A program made the position numbers and the translations under genes. From NCBI GenBank assembly GCA_007693945.1, contig RECP01000049.1, positions 1-34,917 of the forward strand: 34,917 nt of DNA, in the 5' to 3' direction. Below the pieces are notes generated by a model that had not been told where the DNA came from, searched no databases, and saw only the letters and a list, made by a program, of their open reading frames with translations. The DNA comes from Spirochaetaceae bacterium. GTDB taxonomy: Bacteria > Spirochaetota > Spirochaetia > DSM-27196 > PWMO01. Below, one piece after another: positions 1-8,300 of this stretch (the stretch's first letter is position 1; every line of letters begins with the position of its first letter).

Positions 1-98
1 AAGTATCATTAGTGGTCCTATTGTTATCCAAAAGCGGCCTGCTGTACAAGTACGCGGCGCATTCGCACGGCCGGCAGGCCGGCGTCAGACGGTTTGCC

Positions 99-127
99 TT
101 GACAGTGCGAGGGCACGAAGGTATGTT
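99..127 (+). promoter_or_regulatory. sigma70-like promoter for the first gene
   Basis: TTGACA at 99-104 and TATGTT at 122-127 are separated by 17 bases. The -35 is a perfect match and the -10 matches 4 of 6. The predicted transcript start is near 134, only two or three bases before the ATG at 137, so the message would be leaderless or nearly so. This is prediction from consensus only. Confidence 0.5.
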
Positions 128-136
128 TCACTCGGC

Positions 137-907
137 ATGCCAGACTCGCAGACCGTGCACATCTTTCACATCGAACGCTACGACGGGTCTGCGCTCTTCC
201 TGCATCCGTTCCGCGCTGATCAGTCGATGCTGCATACGCTAGAGAACTGCAGGGTCGAAGGACACTACGGCGCGGAACCGGACGTGTCTTCGCTGACCGA
301 GTTCCGCAACGAACTCTACGGCCTGGCCGAGCATGCCGTGCGCAGCTGGGATGCGGAGACGAGGTTTATCCCGCGCTTTGTCATCAGTTCGGCCTTGTTC
401 GTGGTCAGTTTCCTGTTCCTCTCTATTGTGGTCCGTGATCCGGTCCCGGTTCTCGACGAACTGCTGATATCGCTGGTCGTTGGAATCGGAAGCTATCTGG
501 TGCAGCGGTCGCGCGGGCGTAGCAGTGAGCGGGTTGAACGCAAGCGCATGGCCATGCGTACCAGTATCGACACGATAGTCTTCAGTGAATCCGCCATTGT
601 TTACCTGCTTGAAGAGACGCTGCACATGTACGAGGCCGAAGATGACGCGCTGCAGGTACTTCTCAGCGGTCGACGGGCACCATTCGCAGAATCGCAGAGC
701 GAGTCGGCCAACGAGGTGCTTGGTTATCTATCGCAGCGATTTGGGGACCGCGAGTTCCGCCGCCGCGAACGGCGCATTATGCGCGGCGAGCAGCATGCAG
801 CCGAGCAGGTCAAACGGTGGGCGGAACACAAAAAGGTCGATCTGGCGCTGTTTTGCTTCTATCTGAGGCTCAAACGCGCACTCGGTTCCCCAAAGGTACA
901 TCGCTAA
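137..907 (+). CDS. Hypothetical membrane protein with a central two-helix segment
   Basis: I do not recognise the family. The 256-residue product has a polar N-terminal region of about 75 residues. Two hydrophobic stretches follow at about 80-100 and 108-122, separated by a short loop containing acidic residues (RDPVPVLDE), so they look like a transmembrane hairpin. The C-terminal half (about 125-256) is rich in Arg and Glu, probably helical and cytoplasmic. There is no signal peptide. The ATG at 137 is chosen because it follows the promoter at 99-127. No clear Shine-Dalgarno sequence lies at the usual distance, and a later start at Met 30 is possible. It converges on the reverse-strand gene ending at 954. 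The protein is probably a small inner-membrane protein of unknown role. Confidence 0.7.
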   Translation: MPDSQTVHIFHIERYDGSALFLHPFRADQSMLHTLENCRVEGHYGAEPDVSSLTEFRNELYGLAEHAVRSWDAETRFIPRFVISSALFVVSFLFLSIVVRDPVPVLDELLISLVVGIGSYLVQRSRGRSSERVERKRMAMRTSIDTIVFSESAIVYLLEETLHMYEAEDDALQVLLSGRRAPFAESQSESANEVLGYLSQRFGDREFRRRERRIMRGEQHAAEQVKRWAEHKKVDLALFCFYLRLKRALGSPKVHR

Positions 908-953
908 GTCCGCGGCGCACAGGCGGCTGACGAGCGCCAACGGCGCAACACAC

Positions 954-2252
954 TTATCGGCGGTCCGTAGTCTGTTCCTGGTCTTCAGCCGGCTCAGGTT
1001 CGGCGGCTTCCGTGGGCGGCAGGTCTTCGCCAAAGCGGATTGCGTCAAGACGACTTTGCAGCGCCAGCAGACGGGCGGCGGTATCGCGGGTTTCGGCTGC
1101 CGGATGAAAACGCGGGTCGAGCTCAAGCGCCCGTTCGGCCAGCGCCACGGTAGCCTCGAACTCTCCGGCCGCGTAGGCCACCAGGCTGTCGAGGTAGTAC
1201 TCCTCGACGCGCCGCTGGAAGTCCGCCCGACCGCCGTCGCCCAGATTGAGCGCTGCCATTACGCTGAAGCGGTCAAGGCGGTCGGTCTGCGTGGTCATGT
1301 CGAGGGTGTAGTTGACGTGAAAGCGGATATCGCTGAGATCAAGCCGGCCCCCGAGCGTAATGCGCGGATTGCCCCCGCGCAGCAGAAACCCCGATTGTGC
1401 CGCGAAGAAGTCGGTAACCTGAACCGCAACGCCGCCGGCATAGCCAAGCGGTTCAGGTGGATCATCGCTGAACGGCATGATCGGCATGCTGAGGTCGAAG
1501 GCCAGCAGCATGGGGTTGATCGGTGCCCAGGCGATGCCGCCTACGACGCTTGACGGCAGCGGTTCATCGAGCACCGGCGGGCCGATATTACGGGCCGTCA
1601 GGCCGGCCGAGAAGTTCTTCTGGCGCGAAGGGAAGAACTTCAGTACGTTGAAGCGCGTCAACAGGCCGAAGTCGGCCATCACGCCGACTGCCGACTGGCC
1701 CGGAGCAATCACCGGCGGAACGTGGCGGTAGGCCGCTTTGAGCGTCGTTCCGGCTGAAATGCCGTGAAAATTAAAACTATTAAGGAAATTGTAGGAAACG
1801 TTCAGTCCGGCGACGGTCTCCGTGTAGCGCACGGCGCTCTGCTGTACCCCGGCGATGTCGTATTCGGTGAACGGCACGTGCAGAAACTTGCCGCCGACAG
1901 CCAACCCCAGATCGCCAAACCGCACAGTGTAGACCGCCGACTCCATATTGGTGTCGGCAATCAGATTGTTGTGCATCAGCGTCAGCTCGGTGTACTGCAG
2001 CCGTGAGCTGGCCGCCGGATTGGCGTCGAAGAAGCTTGCATCTCTGGCAACTGCGGTGTAGGCTGTTCCCATCGCTTCATATTCGCCGCCCATCGGAATG
2101 ATGAGCGTGGGAAAGACCGTCAGTCCGGTGTTTTCGACGCGGGTTGTGTCAAAATAATCACTGATACCCCATATGATATCGGACAGGCCGAAGCCGGCGA
2201 CCGTCAAGGGCGTGAGAAACAGTGTCAGGGCCGCAAACGCAATCTTTTTCAT
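954..2252 (-). CDS. UPF0164 (spirochaetal FadL-like) outer-membrane protein with C-terminal repeat-like tail
   Basis: The 432-residue protein starts with a clear signal peptide (MKKIAFAALTLFLTPLTVAG). The body carries features of the UPF0164 family: an early GGEYEAMGTAYTAVARDASF segment followed by NPAA, then alternating beta-strand-like segments. UPF0164 members in treponemes (the TP0856/TP0858 group) are modelled as FadL-type outer-membrane barrels that take up long-chain fatty acids; that role is known for the family and inferred here. After about residue 345 the barrel pattern ends. A helical segment (VEEYYLDSLVAYAAGEFEATVALAERALELDP) reads like one TPR unit, followed by an acidic, Pro/Glu-rich end. 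It is divergent from the TPR gene at about 2350, across an AT-rich intergenic stretch. The family call is fairly secure; the substrate is not. Confidence 0.8.
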   Translation of the reverse strand: MKKIAFAALTLFLTPLTVAGFGLSDIIWGISDYFDTTRVENTGLTVFPTLIIPMGGEYEAMGTAYTAVARDASFFDANPAASSRLQYTELTLMHNNLIADTNMESAVYTVRFGDLGLAVGGKFLHVPFTEYDIAGVQQSAVRYTETVAGLNVSYNFLNSFNFHGISAGTTLKAAYRHVPPVIAPGQSAVGVMADFGLLTRFNVLKFFPSRQKNFSAGLTARNIGPPVLDEPLPSSVVGGIAWAPINPMLLAFDLSMPIMPFSDDPPEPLGYAGGVAVQVTDFFAAQSGFLLRGGNPRITLGGRLDLSDIRFHVNYTLDMTTQTDRLDRFSVMAALNLGDGGRADFQRRVEEYYLDSLVAYAAGEFEATVALAERALELDPRFHPAAETRDTAARLLALQSRLDAIRFGEDLPPTEAAEPEPAEDQEQTTDRR

Positions 2253-2349
2253 AACGCTGCAATCACCAACATACTACAAGAAGGCGTGTAGTTCCATTTA
2301 TGATCGGCATTTCACGATCGACGTTTATCGGTCGATATGTGATATATAT
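2253..2349. promoter_or_regulatory. Divergent AT-rich intergenic region with palindromes
   Basis: This 97-base spacer separates the reverse UPF0164 gene from the forward TPR gene and must hold promoters for both. It is more AT-rich than its surroundings. It contains TATCGGTCGATA at about 2327-2338, with 5-base arms and a 2-base centre, and an overlapping ATCGAC (2317-2322) / GTCGAT (2331-2336) inverted pair. These look operator-like. I cannot assign -35/-10 boxes with confidence on either strand. Confidence 0.35.
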
Positions 2350-5300
2350 ATGTGTAGGGGGGGCATTCTGTCGCGGCAGGTAAGAATAGCGTACACTACC
2401 TGGATCCTGAGCGTGCTCGCTCTGTTGTTGCTGCCGAGCCACGTCGTCGTTGCGGCCGGTCAGCGCGAAGACCCGGTTCAGGCGGCGCGTGTGCTGATGG
2501 CCGAGGGGCGCGTCAACGAGGCGATCGTGCTGCTGCAGGATACGGTGCGGCGCAATCCGGACAGGATCGAGGAAGCCGAGCGGCTGCTGTCGGAAATCCG
2601 CGCGGTGCGCGGTCGGTACAACGACGTTCTCGATCGGCTTCTGGCCCACCTGGCCGCAAACCCCGAAGACATCGTGACGACCCTCAGTATCATCGATGAG
2701 CTCGAAGCGCTCGACCAGCATCCCAACGAACGCATTGCACAGCAGGTCGGTCTGGCGCGCTTTGTGGCGCAGCTGGCGTACGATCGCAGTATCGCGGACG
2801 CAATCATGAGAGACGCGGCGGAACTGCTTGATCAGGAACGCTACGTCGAGGCGATTGACCGTTACCTCTCCGGCTTTACGCTGCAGCGGGAGCAGTTTGA
2901 AAGTCGCGGCTATCCGGCCCTGATCAGCGGTGCGGTTGATCGCTCAATTGCGCTGGTACGCAGTGAGGCGACAGCGTTCCAGCAGCAGCTTGACCAGCGG
3001 GAGCGAGCCCATCAGGAACTGCTGCAGGTCGTCGATGTGCTCGATTTCGGCGGTATCGAGGTCGCCGTTAACCGCCTGGATATTCTGAAGGGTGACGCGC
3101 GGCGCATCGAAGCGCAGGTTGTGGCGGCCGGTGAGACCATCAGCGGCCAGCGCGCCGTCGTTCCGGCAGTCTTTCCCGACGACCCCGTGGATTGGCACAT
3201 GGTGTTGCTGGAGCAGTTCATCCTGGGACGGCCGCAGCAGGAGGAGCACGAAGGCGTAGCCGGGGCTATGCGGTTGCTGAGTGAACGGCAGCAGCAGGAA
3301 TGGAGTCCGGCTGTTGATCGCAAACGGCGGGAACTGATGCTGCTTGCGGAAACGCACTACGGCGAACGCCGCTGGACCGAGGCGCGTGAGCGCTACAACG
3401 ACATTCGGGAGCTGTCACGGTTCGGCGTCTCCATGTCGGTGGCCGGTGTTGCCGATCCACCGGATGTCGCGGAACTCGATTCGGCACTGGAACGGCTCGA
3501 CGCGGCGGAACTCGAGGTCTATCTTCTGCATCACGCGGGGTATCGCGCTTCGCAGATCCTGGGCGCCGTGACCGTCGGGCTCGAGATGATGGACGCGGCG
3601 CTGGAAGACGCCGCCGATACCGTTGACGCACTGCGCGTGCAACGGGTCGCGCTGGCCGACGCGGAGACGCTGCTCGACGAGCGGCGGGCCGGCTGGGCGG
3701 CGACCGTCGCACTGTACCCGCTTGACGCGCCGGTTTTTCCCGAGAGTGCCGCCGATACCGTTGAACGCTCCGGTGAGCTGCTGAATGCCAGCCACGCCGA
3801 GGTACGCCGCGCGGAGACCGACACGGTGCGCACAATCGGCAATCTGCGCTACGGCCAGCTGAGCGCCGAGTATCTGAGCAATGACGAAACGTATCAGCTC
3901 GCGGTGCAGCGGATCGAAGGGGTTGAAGTCGACGCCCTCGACGATGCCGATGACGAGGAGGGCGGCCTGGTGTTCCGCTACCCCCGCGAAGCGCTTGACG
4001 ACCTTCAGGCCGCCGCTGAGGAGATTGACACGCTGCGCAGCGAAGCTGAAGCGCTGATCAGCCTGCTTGAAGCGGAACGCGATTACGTTCGCCGCGATCA
4101 GCGGGTGGCGCAGACGCTGACCGATACGCGCGAACTACTGTCGCGGCTCAACGGGCTGCGCGACAATGTGGCAACTGCCATCGGCAGCGCGCAGCAGCGC
4201 ATCGCGACTGCTGCGGAACTGCGGGCGCGTGGCGACCAGCTCGTAGCTCAGGCGCAACAGGCACTGGCCGGGCTTGATGTCAACCGTGCTCGCGAGTTGT
4301 GGGAACAGGCGCGAGAGACGTACTTTGAGGCGCTTGAGGTCCAGGAGGACGAAGATTTCCGTAGACAGGCCGACGCGCGTATCGTTGCGCTCGGTGTGCG
4401 GTTGCAGGAGGCCGAAAACGAGTTGATCGTGCAGCGCGTGCGGGAGCTGATTGACCGTGCCGACGCGCTCTACCGTCAGGAAGACTATCGCAGCGCCAGT
4501 TCGGTTCTCAATGAGGCACGCGAAACCTGGGCCCGCACCAATGTCGATCAGAACCCGGAGATCGAGCGCCTGGACCGCTTTGTGACCGCCGCGCTGACTA
4601 TGGAGAGCAGGCGTACGCTGGTGGCCACCGAGCCGCTCTACCCGGTTCTCAGCAACTACCTGAATCTGGCACAGAATGACTACGATCGGGCGCGTGACGT
4701 GATACGCACCAGTAGCCTCGCGGCCGCCGAGCCGCTGCTGGCACGCGCCGAGCAGAACCTGCAGAACGTAACCGCGGTGCGTCCCTACAACTGGGAAGCG
4801 CGGCTGCTGCAACTGGAGATTCTGCGGATCGTGGAAGCCGACGACTTTGCGGCCCGGTTCGCCAGCCGGGTCGAAGAGGCGTGGGCGCGACGCAACGAGG
4901 ATCCCACCGAGGCGCTGGTCGATTTGCAGGCCCTGCGGGCTATCGATCCCAGGTACCCCAACCTGCAGTCGCGCATCGAACAGCTCGAGATCGGACTCGG
5001 CATCCGGCCCGACCCGATCACACAGGCCCAGATCGCACGGTCCAACCAGCTTCTGCAGCAAGCACGGAATCTTGCCGCTGCGGGCGGCGCTGCGCAGGTC
5101 CGCGCGGCTATCTCACTGCTCGAAGAGGCCGTGACGCTCAATCCCGGCAACAACCAGGCCAAGGTATTGCTGGATACGCTGCGCATCGGCACGGGAGGAC
5201 AGGCCGCCGTAGCGCTGTCTTCCGCCGATGAACAGCAGTTTCGTCGCGCGGAAACGCTGTTTGTCGAAGGCAACGTCGCGCAGGCCTTTGCTATTGTGGA

Positions 5301-5385
5301 ACGTCTGCTGCAGGACGAAAACAACAGACTCTATCCACCGTTGCTGAGCCTGCGGCAGCGCATCGCCAACCGGCTGGGGATCTGA
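2350..5385 (+). CDS. Exported TPR/coiled-coil protein (about 1,010 residues)
   Basis: The reading frame is open from 2173, but its first part overlaps the UPF0164 gene and looks non-coding. The plausible product begins near 2350 or 2368. It has a short basic stretch (SRQVRIAYT), a hydrophobic core (ILSVLALLLLPSHVVVAA) and a likely cleavage after AAG, so it is exported. The mature part is almost wholly helical, Ala/Glu/Arg/Leu-rich, with repeated TPR-like pairs at its start (ARVLMAEGRVNEAIVLLQ) and end (ISLLEEAVTLNPGNNQAKVLL; AETLFVEGNVAQAFAIVERL) and long coiled coil between. I assign no enzyme function; a periplasmic scaffold is the likely class. The receptor-phosphatase gene follows four bases after the stop, so they are probably cotranscribed. 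Start choice is uncertain: ATG 2350 has no ribosome binding site, whereas AGGGGGG at 2356-2362 precedes a CTG at 2368. Confidence 0.8.
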   Translation: MCRGGILSRQVRIAYTTWILSVLALLLLPSHVVVAAGQREDPVQAARVLMAEGRVNEAIVLLQDTVRRNPDRIEEAERLLSEIRAVRGRYNDVLDRLLAHLAANPEDIVTTLSIIDELEALDQHPNERIAQQVGLARFVAQLAYDRSIADAIMRDAAELLDQERYVEAIDRYLSGFTLQREQFESRGYPALISGAVDRSIALVRSEATAFQQQLDQRERAHQELLQVVDVLDFGGIEVAVNRLDILKGDARRIEAQVVAAGETISGQRAVVPAVFPDDPVDWHMVLLEQFILGRPQQEEHEGVAGAMRLLSERQQQEWSPAVDRKRRELMLLAETHYGERRWTEARERYNDIRELSRFGVSMSVAGVADPPDVAELDSALERLDAAELEVYLLHHAGYRASQILGAVTVGLEMMDAALEDAADTVDALRVQRVALADAETLLDERRAGWAATVALYPLDAPVFPESAADTVERSGELLNASHAEVRRAETDTVRTIGNLRYGQLSAEYLSNDETYQLAVQRIEGVEVDALDDADDEEGGLVFRYPREALDDLQAAAEEIDTLRSEAEALISLLEAERDYVRRDQRVAQTLTDTRELLSRLNGLRDNVATAIGSAQQRIATAAELRARGDQLVAQAQQALAGLDVNRARELWEQARETYFEALEVQEDEDFRRQADARIVALGVRLQEAENELIVQRVRELIDRADALYRQEDYRSASSVLNEARETWARTNVDQNPEIERLDRFVTAALTMESRRTLVATEPLYPVLSNYLNLAQNDYDRARDVIRTSSLAAAEPLLARAEQNLQNVTAVRPYNWEARLLQLEILRIVEADDFAARFASRVEEAWARRNEDPTEALVDLQALRAIDPRYPNLQSRIEQLEIGLGIRPDPITQAQIARSNQLLQQARNLAAAGGAAQVRAAISLLEEAVTLNPGNNQAKVLLDTLRIGTGGQAAVALSSADEQQFRRAETLFVEGNVAQAFAIVERLLQDENNRLYPPLLSLRQRIANRLGI

Positions 5386-5389
5386 CGGC

Positions 5390-8300
5390 GTGTGTAGCAG
5401 AGATGCCGAACAGAGTGGCTGCGGCCGGCGGCCACAACGTTTTGTCGGGCTGATTACGCTGGTCCTGCTGTTGGCAATCGGAGTGTCAGGCCGGTTGGCG
5501 GGGCAAGATCTGTCGCTTGCGAATCAGGGACTGTTTTTCGAAGAGCCGCGCTTTCTGGTAGGCGATTCAGCGCACTTTCCGCGTGCGGTTTCCAATGGCC
5601 TGATGATGGCCGTGGTCTACCAGGAGATCGAGCGGCGAGCCGCCAACGAAGGCGATATGTATCTCTCGGTGGCGGTCAGCGATCACGGCAGGAGCTGGCA
5701 GCTCAACCGTCGCGTGCTGGGACCGATTCGCTTTCGGCGCGAGTCGCCTCCGCACATCTTCTCCGCCGTCATGACGCTTTCCGGTGACCTTTACGTGGTG
5801 CTTGCAGAATCTCCCAGCGAGACGCGCGTCGTGCGTTCGGTTGATAACGGACAGAGTTTCCAGACCGTAGGGGTGCTGGCGACCGAGGTCACCAGCGTTT
5901 CGCCGCGGCTGTCACTGCGAGAGGACGGCGGTCTGCTGCTGTTCGTCAATCAGAGTATCGGGGCGACCCAGACCGTGCTCTACTCCTACTCGGACAACGG
6001 CAGCGACTGGAGCAGTCTGCGGCCGCTGGAAGATGACCCTTCGCTCGGCTTCAGTTTTCTGCCGACCCACGTGTCACACGACGGGCGTGAGTACGTTGTG
6101 TTTCAGAGCATCGATCCCTTACGCCGCCCGACCTACGAGCTGCACAGCAAGTACAGTCAGGACGGCGGACGAAGCTGGAACGATGCGCGACCGATTACCG
6201 ACTTTGTGGCGCCGTGGGAGGCCGGTCAGGCACCCAGTTACGATAATCAGCGCCCCTACCTTCGCGTTGCCGACGGCCGGTTGATGGTGGCCTGGGAACG
6301 TGCGTCCGAGCAAGGCTGGACACGCATCTATCTCACCAACCTCAACCGTGACGGAGTGCGCGTGGGTGCCATTGAAAACGTCACACCTGAAGCGCGCGAG
6401 GCGAGCTATCCTCGCATTGTAACGTTTGCGGGCCGCACCTACGTAATCTGGTTTACCGATCCGTTTGGCGATTCGCGGGTCTACATAAGCGGAGTCGAAC
6501 GCGCCACGTGGCGCTCACGCAACCTGAGTCCGGGACCCGGAGTATCGACCTTCGGCAGTGCGGTGGTCAACCGTGACCGGCTGCACCTCTTCTGGCAGCA
6601 ACGGCGCGATGCGCAGCGCACCGCTCTGGTCTATATGGAACCTGATCAGCGCGCCGCGCCGCCGGTGGTCTTTGCGGAGAATTTCGTGCTCGGACGGCGC
6701 AGCAGCAATGAGATAGCGCGCTTCCGCTGGAACCCGGCTCCCGACCCGTCCGGCATCGTCGGCTATAGCTGGGTCTGGGCGCGGGACCCGGCGGCACCGG
6801 TGCCGCGAGTACCCGTTGCGGACGAGGACGTGCGTTCGGTCGCGCTGCCCACCGATCAGGACGGCGCGTGGTACTTCCGCATTGCGGCAGTCGACCGTGC
6901 GGGTAACTGGTCTGAACCGGTCACGATGCTGTTCGAGCGCGACACCACACCGCCGGGACGCGTAGCGTTCGAACCTCTGAAGCTGGATGACAACGGTTTT
7001 CTGGTCTCCAACACGTTCACCATTGAATGGGAACCGCCCGAGGACGACGACGTTGCCGGCTACAGCGTCAGCCTGCAGCGAGTCGGCCCGTCGGCCATGG
7101 AGTTTGATCCGCAGACCGTGGCGCTGCGCACTCCGCCGCCGACCATCCAGACACGCACGCCGCAGGTTTCGCAGCGCAACCTTGACAACGGGCTATGGAG
7201 CCTGTCGGTGGCGGCCATTGATGAAGTCGGCAACGTCGGTGAAACCGAGACTCTATTCCTGCGACTCAACAAGTACGTTCCGGTAACCGAGGTTCATAAC
7301 CTGATCGCTCGTCAGGATGAGCTGGGGCGCTACAGCGTTGACATCGCCGGCCGCGGGTTCACCGCGCAGGGTACGGTCGAGCGCATCATCGTCGATCGTG
7401 ACGGCAGCGAACCGTACGACTACGTGTTCAGCCGGGAAGCCGGGGATTTTGTCGTCAACAGCGACCGTCAGATCTCCAACCTGGTGATTGACCTGATCCG
7501 CAGCGGCGAGTATCGCTTCGGCATCGATCACCCGCGGCGCGGCGTCTATTTCTCACCGCGCACGCTATCGTTTGAGGCCGGCGGAACGGTTACCTTTGGC
7601 GACTACACGGTACGTTTCGTGCCGCAATACCGCGTTGCGGCGCGCAGCCTGCTCTATTTTGCCGTGACCGACATCAGCACCTGGATTGTGCTGGCGTTTG
7701 CGGCCATGGTGGTGCTGTTCTCCTCGACGCGCCTTGCGGGGGTGATTCAGGAAGGCCGCGCCCTGCAGGTCCAGGCGCATGCGCTGATCACCGGAACGGT
7801 GTCACCGCGGGATGCACGAGAAAAGAGGATTCGAAGTATGAAGCAGAGGGGTCTTGGTCTGCGCGTCAAGTTCGCGTTCTTTGTCGTGGTGCTGGTGGCA
7901 TCGGTCGTTTTGGCGGTGGCGTTCTTTGTCGGAAACGCCGCGCTTCAGCGGCAGGAGAACATCCTGGCCCGCGGGCTGGAACAGCGGATCGAAGTACTGC
8001 TCGAGAGCGTCAGTGGGCGTGCGGAACAGTTACTGGTCAGTCCGGCGGCCAACCGCATCGATCTGGAGGTTCTCACCGATCAGAGCGAAGTGATGGCGGA
8101 GGTCGCGTTCATAACCATCAGCGGTCAGTCCCAGGACCGAAGCAGCTTTGACGCGGTCTGGGCAACTAACGACCCGCTGATCCGAGGCGGTAGTGATATG
8201 GACTCGGTTCCCGGTCTGCAGCGTACCCTTACGACGCCGCTGTTTATTGCGGGTCAGTCGCACATGGAAGATGCGGTGGCCGAGAGGGTAACGGAGCTGG

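Noticed and set aside
1..98. Palindromic GGCCGGCAGGCCGGCG near the window start as a terminator or gene end
   Set aside because: No T run, no open frame of believable composition ending here; GC-rich palindromes are frequent in this sequence.
934..946. GCGCC-AAC-GGCGC hairpin between the first two convergent genes as a terminator
   Set aside because: Five base pairs and no T run on either side; common by chance at this GC content.
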